40,979 nucleotides of DNA. Source: Candidatus Obscuribacterales bacterium. GTDB taxonomy: Bacteria; Cyanobacteriota; Vampirovibrionia; Obscuribacterales; Obscuribacteraceae. The notes under the pieces are model-generated. The model was not told the origin of the DNA. It saw only the letters and a program-made list of their open reading frames with translations, and did no database searches. Within the stretch, counting starts at the first letter, position 1; each line of letters opens with the position of its first letter. The stretch spans positions 1-40,979 of the forward strand of contig JAIETE010000209.1 in the NCBI GenBank assembly GCA_019745505.1. Reading direction: 5' to 3'. Made by a program: the position numbers and the translations under genes. Shown here piece after piece: positions 31,768 through 39,444 of the stretch.

Positions 31768-34383
31768 TCATTGGTCTTTTGCGTATGGCTTTCTCTGTGC
31801 CGCCCGGCGCGAATTATAGCCAAGGTTTTCTTCCATCCAATTCCTTGTTGCTTCCGGAGTGATGATGTCGCCCCTGTTATTCGGCAACATCTTCTCTGTA
31901 GGGACGGCCTGCGGAAGTTGTTCTGCTCCGCGAGCGGCACGCTGCAGGTATTCTTCATAGAGCAGATTCCTTTCTGCTACCAGCTTGCTGAAAGGCAATT
32001 TGGCATCTTTTGATAAGCCCAAGAGGTTTGTAACCTCGACTATGAACGCGGCATACTCTGGATGAAGCGTGGAAATTTGCGCTAAAGGAGGTTGACTTCT
32101 ATTGCCGAAATCCGGACGCACTATCGTCAATCCGGTCTGTCTTTCCTGTTCTTTCAATTCCCTTTCCACGTTGTAAAACTGGTGACGGAGCATTAGTCCT
32201 TCCTCAGAGACACCAAGCGGATCTTTGCTCATCACGTCGTCGATTATTTTTAGCGCTGCTCTTTGATTTGCGGTGTTTCCGGCTTTTAGAGTGTCTCTTA
32301 TCTGCTGCAATGACACAGGAGGATCGTATCCTTCTTTCGGCATGATTGAGAAGGCTCTCCACTCGAAGCCGATTGAGGCTATCAGTTCCGACTCCCGATT
32401 GAACATATCTGTAGCATGCGGCGAGCCGAATTCTTTCATCAAGTCCTTGTATCCTCGTCCTTCGGAGTCTTTTGCGAAGAAGCCTCTTTTGCTTAGTTCT
32501 TGAAACAGTGCTAGATGATCGAAAGAGTCGTGAACTCCCAGAGAAATTTTTCCAAACGATGGATTTCCGTTGCCGTCCTTAAATCCATAGTCGATTATCT
32601 TGAGTGTTTTAGTAAGCTCTGACAGTGGCAGAATTGCCTCTTCTGCGGTAGCGCGGCGCCATTTTGAAACTGTGTATGCGAAGGTTCCGTCCTCTCGCTT
32701 TTGGGCCTCGAATTCTGCGGGTACTAAACCGCTTCTTTGTTTTAGATAGATTTCTCTTATCAGCGGTACGTTTTGTTCGGGTAAGTGAAAGCCAAGAAAT
32801 TTCTCCGGTGTTCTTGTTACACGAGCCAGGTCTCGCTCTCGTCGCCTTGAGAATTGCGCAGTGTCATCGAATACGTCTGCTCGGCCGGAATTGATGATAC
32901 TCTGCGGCACTACATATTCGGCGATGCGCCGGGCGGTATTGTGATTGAATTCGATATCGGCTTGCTGGCTGATGAGCTGATCGGCCGCTTGTTTGATTCG
33001 GTCCATAGCTCCTTCTTTGGACAGAAGAAGCCCGGATGCATCCAGCCATGACCTCGCAGGCACGTGTTTTTCGAACTGGTTTGCATCGAGTACCATCGCT
33101 CTGCCTTGCTCTGTTGTTAGAAGCAAGGAAAGCTTTTCGGCTACGTCAATTTCTTTCGTTACTTCCGGAAGAAACTTTTCTATCGCTTCGACACCATAAT
33201 TGAGAACGACACGATCATGTCTTGTTTTGAGAATCTCGAAAGCGGGTGTACCTTCGAGTTTGGAGAAATTTTCAGGATTGGCAAAGTAATGGTCTAGATT
33301 TCCACCTTTGTACAGGTCGTAAAAATCATTTACGGCGCTGACTTTGCCTCCATCATTTAACACCTTATAGGTAAGCCTTTCGCTGGCGCTCTGTATGTTT
33401 ATATTGCCATTGCAATCGATTTCGACTGAATTGATGGCGCTGTCCTTTCCATTCTGCAGCCATTTTCCTTGAGAGCGTCTGTATATGTTTCCGTCGGAGA
33501 ATTCAACGTAATTGAGGTTGTTGTTCTTGACACTGTTGTTTTCAAATTCGAGCTTGACGCTTGCAACACTCTTCTCTACGTCTTTCAGGGCAGTCTGATG
33601 CTGCTTTGCAAAGATGTGGCCTTTCAGTCCAAGGCTGCCACCAGCCACGGACATCGAGTATATGGACTGGCCCAGGTGTGAAAGTGAAATCTCTCCACCC
33701 TTTACCCAATCCATACCGGCGCTGGCCAGACCACCTGGTACGCCGGATATGACACCAGAGACTATTGGGTTTTGCATCATGCTTGCCAGTCCGTAGCGCC
33801 TGGCGGTATTCAATCCCGATACCCAGTTGAGAGCCAGCGAGCCACTGGTAAGAGAGGCGAATACAACCGAGCCTGTAATGCCGTTCAAGAAGCGCTGTTG
33901 CCAGAAATTCTTAGACTCGCCTGCATCGATCGGGCGGGTCACGAAATCGGTGCCAAAACCCAGTATCGTGGCGTCCTTCAGCGAGTGCCCTAATACAGAA
34001 CGCCGGGTGAAGGTATTGGCGGCGCTATAGCCCGTTTCTTGCATTATTGCACTTTTGCATTTGCCTGCCAGCATGAAAGGCAGAATCATGCCGACTGCCG
34101 AGCCGATGGTTTGCGCATGCCACCGTGCTGTGCCAAATTCGGCTGACTCAGGCTGTTTCATGAACTCGACACGAGATCGCAAATCAGTGCCGGCAAGGCG
34201 ATCTGCCAGCTGGCAGACGCCCAAAAGAGGTTGTTGAATGCCCCCATAGAGAGCGCCCTTTACTCCCTCGTGGCAAAGGTCGTACACGTGAGCAATCAAA
34301 GCCGGCGCGCTCTCGGGTCTTTGTTCCGTTTGTTCTGCGCGCGTTTCTAATTTCTCTAAGTTTAGACCTGGTGTCTGTGACAT
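31768..34383 (-). CDS. Large hypothetical protein (871 residues), possible effector
   Basis: Unknown. After a charged lead, residues about 85-260 contain several Gly/Ala-rich hydrophobic stretches (TIGSAVGMILPFMLAGK, GITGSVVFASLTSGSLAL, GGLASAGM, SVAGGSLGLKG) that could insert in or lie on a membrane. There is no signal peptide. About 290-350 is a short beta region with YVEFSDGNIYRRSQGKW. The remaining 500 residues are soluble and helical with no catalytic motif I recognise. The layout (membrane-active front, long unknown end) recalls secreted effectors or toxins, but this is speculation and no immunity gene is evident. The start has no clear ribosome-binding site. It lies 123 bp after the EF-hand gene and probably shares its promoter. 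Confidence 0.8.
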   Translation of the reverse strand: MSQTPGLNLEKLETRAEQTEQRPESAPALIAHVYDLCHEGVKGALYGGIQQPLLGVCQLADRLAGTDLRSRVEFMKQPESAEFGTARWHAQTIGSAVGMILPFMLAGKCKSAIMQETGYSAANTFTRRSVLGHSLKDATILGFGTDFVTRPIDAGESKNFWQQRFLNGITGSVVFASLTSGSLALNWVSGLNTARRYGLASMMQNPIVSGVISGVPGGLASAGMDWVKGGEISLSHLGQSIYSMSVAGGSLGLKGHIFAKQHQTALKDVEKSVASVKLEFENNSVKNNNLNYVEFSDGNIYRRSQGKWLQNGKDSAINSVEIDCNGNINIQSASERLTYKVLNDGGKVSAVNDFYDLYKGGNLDHYFANPENFSKLEGTPAFEILKTRHDRVVLNYGVEAIEKFLPEVTKEIDVAEKLSLLLTTEQGRAMVLDANQFEKHVPARSWLDASGLLLSKEGAMDRIKQAADQLISQQADIEFNHNTARRIAEYVVPQSIINSGRADVFDDTAQFSRRRERDLARVTRTPEKFLGFHLPEQNVPLIREIYLKQRSGLVPAEFEAQKREDGTFAYTVSKWRRATAEEAILPLSELTKTLKIIDYGFKDGNGNPSFGKISLGVHDSFDHLALFQELSKRGFFAKDSEGRGYKDLMKEFGSPHATDMFNRESELIASIGFEWRAFSIMPKEGYDPPVSLQQIRDTLKAGNTANQRAALKIIDDVMSKDPLGVSEEGLMLRHQFYNVERELKEQERQTGLTIVRPDFGNRSQPPLAQISTLHPEYAAFIVEVTNLLGLSKDAKLPFSKLVAERNLLYEEYLQRAARGAEQLPQAVPTEKMLPNNRGDIITPEATRNWMEENLGYNSRRAAQRKPYAKDQ

Positions 34384-34506
34384 TTCTATTTGAGCGGTCG
34401 CAAAGTGAGAATCCGGATTTCTAGCAGCTATTTGAGATGAGCAGCCGGTGCTGGATTCCGGCTACTCTATCTCTGGGCGTCTGCGTGAAAGCGATGACTG
34501 AACTAC

Positions 34507-35727
34507 TTACTTTTTTAGATAGGCTTGGATTGCCGGGGCTTTGAGAGGGATCTGATCACCAACCCAGAGATTGCCTCGGTGAGAGTTTCGGTTGGCATTA
34601 GCCAGCTCGCTCGCCAGTCCTGTGACTTTCTGCTTGTCGGCGGCAGAAAGAGCTGCAAAGGCCTTTTCTATTTCAGCGATGCTGGCGTCTTCTTTGACGT
34701 GTCCAAGCAGTCTGACTGCCAGATGCGAATAGCCTTCATTTTTGCGAGCGGTGACCAGATCGGCAATCTCTTGTTTGGGCGGCCCGCTGGATTCGCCTTT
34801 TTCGTCTCCATTATTTTCAGGTTTTTCCTCGGGTGCTTGTTCCGGCGCTTTCTCTTGCTTTTCAGGTGTTCCTTCTGATTGAGGCGTGGTGGTTTTAAAA
34901 AGCTCTGCCTCGCTCTTTTGACCTGCCGCCGCTAGAAGTGTGTGTTTTGTGATGATTCCGATATCGCTGTCGTGTGCAACACCGTTTTCGTCATAGACCA
35001 CTTCTCCGGCTCCACGAAGCCATTTTGCGCCGTTTGGATCATCCCAGCTGGCAAGCAAGTCTCTGACGAATTTTACCTTTTCAGGAGAGTTGTGCCCGTC
35101 TTTAGAGCCGGTTCGCATGGCGTTTTTAACGAATTGCTCAAGCTCGTCTTTGGTGAGCGAGCCGTCGTCGTTATTGTCGATGCAATGGAATAGTGATTTA
35201 TCTCCACCATCAAGCAATGTTTTGGCGCTTTCTGTTGCCGCCTTCTTATTGTTTTCGATGCGCTTTTCTTCGTCGCGCATATCTCTAAACTGTTTCAATT
35301 TCGCATCGACATCTTCCCTTGAGATTCTGTCTTCTCTGCCCCATTCGTCGTGCGCGTAGCGAATCGAATCATAATTTTCAGATAGATACGTCAACATGCT
35401 TTTCGTCAAAATTGACCCATTCTGATTGTTGTATATTTTGTAGCTTTCAGCTCTTATGTCGTGCTTTATGGCTTCGTCGTTCAAATCTCCGATCTTGTCC
35501 GCAAATACCAGAGCGAGCACCGGAAGCTTCTTGTTTGCGGTCAGGTCCGTGACAATTTTCTGCATGTAGGCCTTCTGGTCATCATTGCTCATTGTTCTTA
35601 GCTGATCTTCTATTTCTCGCTGAAATTTTTCCAGGGCATTGGTCTGGTCGTTTTGATTTGCTGCCGCGTCAAGATTTTTCGAGACATTCTCTACAGTTGT
35701 GTTTGCCTTTGCTTGTACATCTGTCAT
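34507..35727 (-). CDS. EF-hand protein with shared C-terminal domain
   Basis: 406 residues, acidic and helical, no signal peptide. A textbook EF-hand loop, DNNDDGSLTKDE, begins at Asp184 with the acidic and Gly positions all in place, so it should bind calcium. A second, degenerate loop (EWGREDRISREDVDAKL) precedes it near 130. A Glu/Pro/Lys-rich linker (about 285-325) leads to an 83-residue C-terminal domain (ARKNEGYSHLAVRLLG to IPLKAPAIQAYLKK) homologous to the end of the 23962 protein. ATG 35727 is chosen because AGGTG lies 6 nt upstream; GTG 35736 is an alternative. It shares its promoter layout with 23962 and is followed by the 871-residue protein. Confidence 0.85.
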   Translation of the reverse strand: MTDVQAKANTTVENVSKNLDAAANQNDQTNALEKFQREIEDQLRTMSNDDQKAYMQKIVTDLTANKKLPVLALVFADKIGDLNDEAIKHDIRAESYKIYNNQNGSILTKSMLTYLSENYDSIRYAHDEWGREDRISREDVDAKLKQFRDMRDEEKRIENNKKAATESAKTLLDGGDKSLFHCIDNNDDGSLTKDELEQFVKNAMRTGSKDGHNSPEKVKFVRDLLASWDDPNGAKWLRGAGEVVYDENGVAHDSDIGIITKHTLLAAAGQKSEAELFKTTTPQSEGTPEKQEKAPEQAPEEKPENNGDEKGESSGPPKQEIADLVTARKNEGYSHLAVRLLGHVKEDASIAEIEKAFAALSAADKQKVTGLASELANANRNSHRGNLWVGDQIPLKAPAIQAYLKK

Positions 35728-35802
35728 TGTCGTCACCTATTGGAAGAAGCATTGACCGGCTTGCGCCCAGCGATTTAACCGATGCGCACTGTCTATGCTC
35801 AG

Positions 35803-35867
35803 ATATTAGAGGCGGTGGACGGGTTGCAAATCAGGCTTAAGTCATCGAGTGGGCATGACTCTCGTCA
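35803..35867 (-). promoter_or_regulatory. Two-site operator promoter, 59-nt class (minus strand)
   Basis: On the minus strand: TGACGAGAGTCA from 35867, TGACTTAAGCCT from 35844 (23 bp on, six of eight positions), GATTTGCAA, and TAATAT from 35808 (59 and 36 nt from the sites). GATGAC, TAAGC, GATTTGCAA and TAATATC all fall at the same offsets as at 23833. Confidence 0.78.
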
Positions 35868-35887
35868 TGCTTTTGCAAATGCGCCGA

Positions 35888-36547
35888 TCAGTTGTTTGAA
35901 ACAATAACCTTGGCAATCTGATCTAGCTGGTCTCTGGTTGCAACGTTGAGGCGCGACATCAGCAGCTCAATGTGATTCTTGTACTCTTGTGTCGAAAAAC
36001 CCAGTCTTTCGCGCATAGAATTTTCGTTTTCGACTGCAACGACACCTTTTAGAATTTCCATATCCAAAGCAGTCAAAAACTTGTAGTGACCGGCTTCGGG
36101 GACAAGTACGGGGCGCAATCGCTTCAAGACATTCTTAGCAATACGCGAATCAATCGGCTGTATGGCACCTATCACGACCAATTTGAGCGATAATTCGAGT
36201 TCTTCATAAGACACTCCTTTGAGAAGGTATCCACTGGCACCTGCTTCCAGGCTCTCGAGCAGAATTTCGTCCTCTTCAAAAGTAGTAAGCATCAAGATCT
36301 TTGTTTTGGGGACTTTTTCAAGAATCGATCTGCAAGCTTGCACGCCACTGATCCCTGGCATGCGAACGTCCATGATAATTACGTCGGGATAGAGCGCCTG
36401 CGCTTTGATAATTGCGTCATAGCCAGTGGAGGACTCGCCGACAATCTCGAAATCGTCGGCAAGATCTAGTAAGTCACGCAAGCCTGACCGAATTTCGTCC
36501 TTATCATCGACTATCAGGACTTTGATCTTTTTCGGATTCGTCTGCAA
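35888..36547 (-). CDS. NarL/FixJ-family response regulator with divergent DNA-binding domain
   Basis: 219 residues. The receiver is complete: Asp14/Asp15, phospho-acceptor Asp60 in IIMDVRMPG, LMLTTFEEDE and YLLKG with Lys. The C-terminal domain is recognisable as LuxR-type only by its frame (LTALDMEILKGVVAV, then GFSTQEYKNHIELLMSRLNV). The usual E-R-E start, the conserved Gly of the turn and the 'I..TVK' helix are altered (QEYKNH for TVKNH), so DNA specificity is probably unusual. Start: AGGGAGG followed 5 nt later by TTG 36547 is clearly better than any upstream codon. No kinase gene is adjacent. It is divergent from the 36778 enzyme gene across a perfect operator, so it may regulate itself and its neighbour. 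Confidence 0.92.
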   Translation of the reverse strand: MQTNPKKIKVLIVDDKDEIRSGLRDLLDLADDFEIVGESSTGYDAIIKAQALYPDVIIMDVRMPGISGVQACRSILEKVPKTKILMLTTFEEDEILLESLEAGASGYLLKGVSYEELELSLKLVVIGAIQPIDSRIAKNVLKRLRPVLVPEAGHYKFLTALDMEILKGVVAVENENSMRERLGFSTQEYKNHIELLMSRLNVATRDQLDQIAKVIVSNN

Positions 36548-36640
36548 AATTCCTCCCTTGACTTTTGTGAAAAAGTGCTTGACCGTCACCAGGTTGCAAT
36601 ACCTGGCTGGTTTCAAGGCCTTCTATGAATTCCCTGGATA

Positions 36641-36712
36641 AAACTAATCGGCGGCGCACGGATAGCAATGTGACTTTAGTCATGTCCAGAGTAAGATAAG
36701 TCGAAATTATAT
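36641..36712. promoter_or_regulatory. Central operator of a divergent promoter
   Basis: TGACTTTAGTCA (36671-36682). TTATAT begins 36 nt downstream on the plus strand (36707); on the minus strand TAGTTT begins 36 nt from the site start (36646). One site could thus serve both the 36778 enzyme and the 36547 regulator. Its core GACTTTAGTC is identical to that of the mycobacterial DosR consensus (recalled). Confidence 0.65.
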
Positions 36713-36777
36713 CTCAGCAGCCTCCTGAATCCTCCGTTGACCCACGGGCTGGCAATTACTGACCTAGGATCTGTTTT

Positions 36778-39444
36778 ATGGATAAGACTTCTTCAGGTGT
36801 AGCTACAGACGCAATGGCGCAAATCTTCTATTTTCACAAAGAGATGCCGACTGCCGAGGCTGCTCTTACAAGTGTCGGCGGGAAAGCGCATTCGTTGATG
36901 CGAATGGTCGAGTTGAACTTGCCAGTGCCGCCCGGCTTTGTATTGCCTGTGGAATTCTTCAGCGCCTGGTTTGCTTCGATTAAACGAACCGGCGCGTGGC
37001 AGGCTTTTCTCGATGCCGACGTCAACTCTAAGCTGCGTTCTTCTTGTGATGCGCTCAAGAAGGAAGCCATGAAATTGAGCTTCTCGCAAGAGCAGAGATC
37101 CGCTGTCATTGAGGCGTTGGCAAAGTTCAATCATAAGGGAGGTTTGTTTGCGGTTCGATCTTCTTCTCCGGAAGAAGATCTTGATGGCTCTTCCTTTGCC
37201 GGTGGATACGAAACTATACTCGGCGTCACCAAGGATGGCATCGAAGAGGCGGTAAAACGTGCTTTTGCATCATGCCTGGATCAACGTGTCGCCGTCTACA
37301 AAAAGCAGCACAATTTCGATTTCCGCACGCCGAAGATCGCTGTTGCAGTGCAAACCCAAATTGCGTCAGATGTTGCTGGGGTGGGATTCTCACTCAATCC
37401 CGTCAGTAATTCGTATGATGAGGCCGTGATCAACGCCAATTGGGGGCTGGGAGAGACCGTGGTCGCAGGAATCGCGACACCGGATACTTTCATCGTCGAT
37501 AAAAGCAAAAGGCAGATTCTGCAAAAGCAACTAGGAGAAAAGGAGACATCAATCTGGCTCTTGCCTGGTGGCGGAACCGAAGAACGTGTCGATGATCGCA
37601 GGAGTGATTTCTCTCTCTCAGATGGGCAAATCGTCGATTTGACCATCTTGATTGTCAAAGTGGAAGAGAGTTATGGGCGACCGATGGACATAGAGTGGGC
37701 GTTTTCCGATGGAGAGATGTACCTCCTGCAGGCGCGCCCGATCACGACTTACATACCTCTTTCTCAGGAATTGATCACAGAGCCGGGAGCGCAGAAGCGC
37801 TTGTATCTGGATGTCACCATATGTGTTCAGGGACTGTTTAAGCCCATCTCCGTTCTAGGCACCTCCTTTCTTCGCGGTGCCGCTTCATTGATAACAACCA
37901 AGGTGTTTGGCAAGGACATAACGCAAAATGTCGACGATTCGTTTGCTTACATGACTGATGGACGCATCTATCTCAATGTGTCGAACGCATTTGAATTCGC
38001 CGGACAGGAGAAGACTGCGAAATTCATCAACAATATGGATCCGACCGCGTCCAAGATAATTGCCTCTGTGAGCGAGGCGGAGTATCGTTCGCACAACAAG
38101 GGCATAAAGCATATTCCGCTACATCTCTTTTTTCAGTTGCCTGCGATTGGTTTGCATGTTTTGGAGGCGCGCTTATTGCCCGAACATGCTCAGCGCCATG
38201 TCGTACAGGAGGTAAAGGATTTTAAGCGCGATGTGCGTCATTTTGCAGAAGAAGAAATGCCGTTCGACCAGCTGGCAGCCACCCTTTTCGATCGCGTGAG
38301 AAAGTCCATTTTTGGATCTGTGATGCCGGCGTTCGTTACTTCCAGAATTGCGCTTGAGCGCATGAAAGCGATTGCCGGAGAAGGCAATTTCGAAGCCGAA
38401 TTCAAAGATCTGGAGCGTGCTGTGCCGCACAATCCTACTGTCGAAATGGGGCTCTCTCTCTACCATATGTCGCAGCTCCTGCCTGACGATTTGGATGTCT
38501 CGAGATTGGAAGAATTGCTGAAAGAGCGACAGTTGCCCAAGCCGTTTCTGTCTGCCTGGGATGAATTCATGGAATTGTATGGACACCGTGGTCCAACCGA
38601 ATTAGACATTGCCGCACCGCGATTTCGCGACGAGCCTGGCACTCTTTTGGCTCAGGTAGCGACTTTGCGCAAATCGACTTCGGTGATGGACAATCCCCAG
38701 GAGCGCTTCGACCGCGGACAGGTCACCCGCCATCAGGCATTCGAAAAGCTTTGTGAACAGCTGCACGGAAAAGGTTGGCTGACCATGAAGGATTTTTCCT
38801 CTCTGTATCGCGTATACGAAACATTGGCCGGCTATCGCGAGATGCCGAAGTATATGATGATATTCTGCATCGATACGCTCAGGCAGCGGGCTTTGAGGTA
38901 CGGGGAAGAGCTTTTTGAAGCCAATCGTCTCGACAGCGTCCAGCAAGTTTTTGACCTGAAAATTGAGCAGATTGCACAAGCCCAGGTGGATAAGAGTCTA
39001 GATCTTCGAAAATTGGCTATCGCCAACAAAGTCGTGATCAATCAGTTGAATGCTGTTGCCAGTCTGCCTCTGGTTCTGGATTCACGTGGCAAGATAATCA
39101 ATCCCCCGCCGGTAGAAGCGAAAGAAGGTGAGATAGTCGGTACGGCGGTTTCGTCTGGCCTCGTCACCGGGCCGATCAAGGTATTGCATTCCCCGGATGA
39201 GAAGCCTCTGGAGCGTGGCGACATTCTTGTCGCGCGTGCGACCGACCCCGGCTGGACGCCGCTCTTTGTGAATGCCGCTGCCGTTATTTTGGAAGTAGGC
39301 GGTATGTTGCAGCACGGCGCTCTTGTTGCTCGCGAATACGGCTTGCCATGCGTCACGGGAGTGAAAGATGCCACCAAGATTTGGGAGGATGGCACGATAG
39401 TGGAAGTTGACGGCACCAACGGAATCGTCAGAGTGATCCACTAG
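36778..39444 (+). CDS. Rifampicin-phosphotransferase-like dikinase
   Basis: 888 residues, matching rifampin phosphotransferase (about 865-870) in length and domain order. An N-terminal PPDK-type ATP-grasp domain (GGKAHSLMRMVELNLPVPPGF, RSSSPEEDLDGSSFAGGYET, EWAFSDGEMYLLQARPI) is followed by a 400-residue middle substrate domain and a swivelling phosphohistidine domain. That last domain contains His846 in GGMLQHGALVAREYGLPC. The 'HG.(L/V)VAREYG' form is typical of RPH and differs from the 'HAAI' form of PEP synthase and PPDK; the PEP/pyruvate barrel is missing. It would transfer the beta-phosphate of ATP to an acceptor. Whether the acceptor is rifampicin or another compound cannot be read here. 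AGGA lies 8 nt before ATG 36778. Confidence 0.88.
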   Translation: MDKTSSGVATDAMAQIFYFHKEMPTAEAALTSVGGKAHSLMRMVELNLPVPPGFVLPVEFFSAWFASIKRTGAWQAFLDADVNSKLRSSCDALKKEAMKLSFSQEQRSAVIEALAKFNHKGGLFAVRSSSPEEDLDGSSFAGGYETILGVTKDGIEEAVKRAFASCLDQRVAVYKKQHNFDFRTPKIAVAVQTQIASDVAGVGFSLNPVSNSYDEAVINANWGLGETVVAGIATPDTFIVDKSKRQILQKQLGEKETSIWLLPGGGTEERVDDRRSDFSLSDGQIVDLTILIVKVEESYGRPMDIEWAFSDGEMYLLQARPITTYIPLSQELITEPGAQKRLYLDVTICVQGLFKPISVLGTSFLRGAASLITTKVFGKDITQNVDDSFAYMTDGRIYLNVSNAFEFAGQEKTAKFINNMDPTASKIIASVSEAEYRSHNKGIKHIPLHLFFQLPAIGLHVLEARLLPEHAQRHVVQEVKDFKRDVRHFAEEEMPFDQLAATLFDRVRKSIFGSVMPAFVTSRIALERMKAIAGEGNFEAEFKDLERAVPHNPTVEMGLSLYHMSQLLPDDLDVSRLEELLKERQLPKPFLSAWDEFMELYGHRGPTELDIAAPRFRDEPGTLLAQVATLRKSTSVMDNPQERFDRGQVTRHQAFEKLCEQLHGKGWLTMKDFSSLYRVYETLAGYREMPKYMMIFCIDTLRQRALRYGEELFEANRLDSVQQVFDLKIEQIAQAQVDKSLDLRKLAIANKVVINQLNAVASLPLVLDSRGKIINPPPVEAKEGEIVGTAVSSGLVTGPIKVLHSPDEKPLERGDILVARATDPGWTPLFVNAAAVILEVGGMLQHGALVAREYGLPCVTGVKDATKIWEDGTIVEVDGTNGIVRVIH

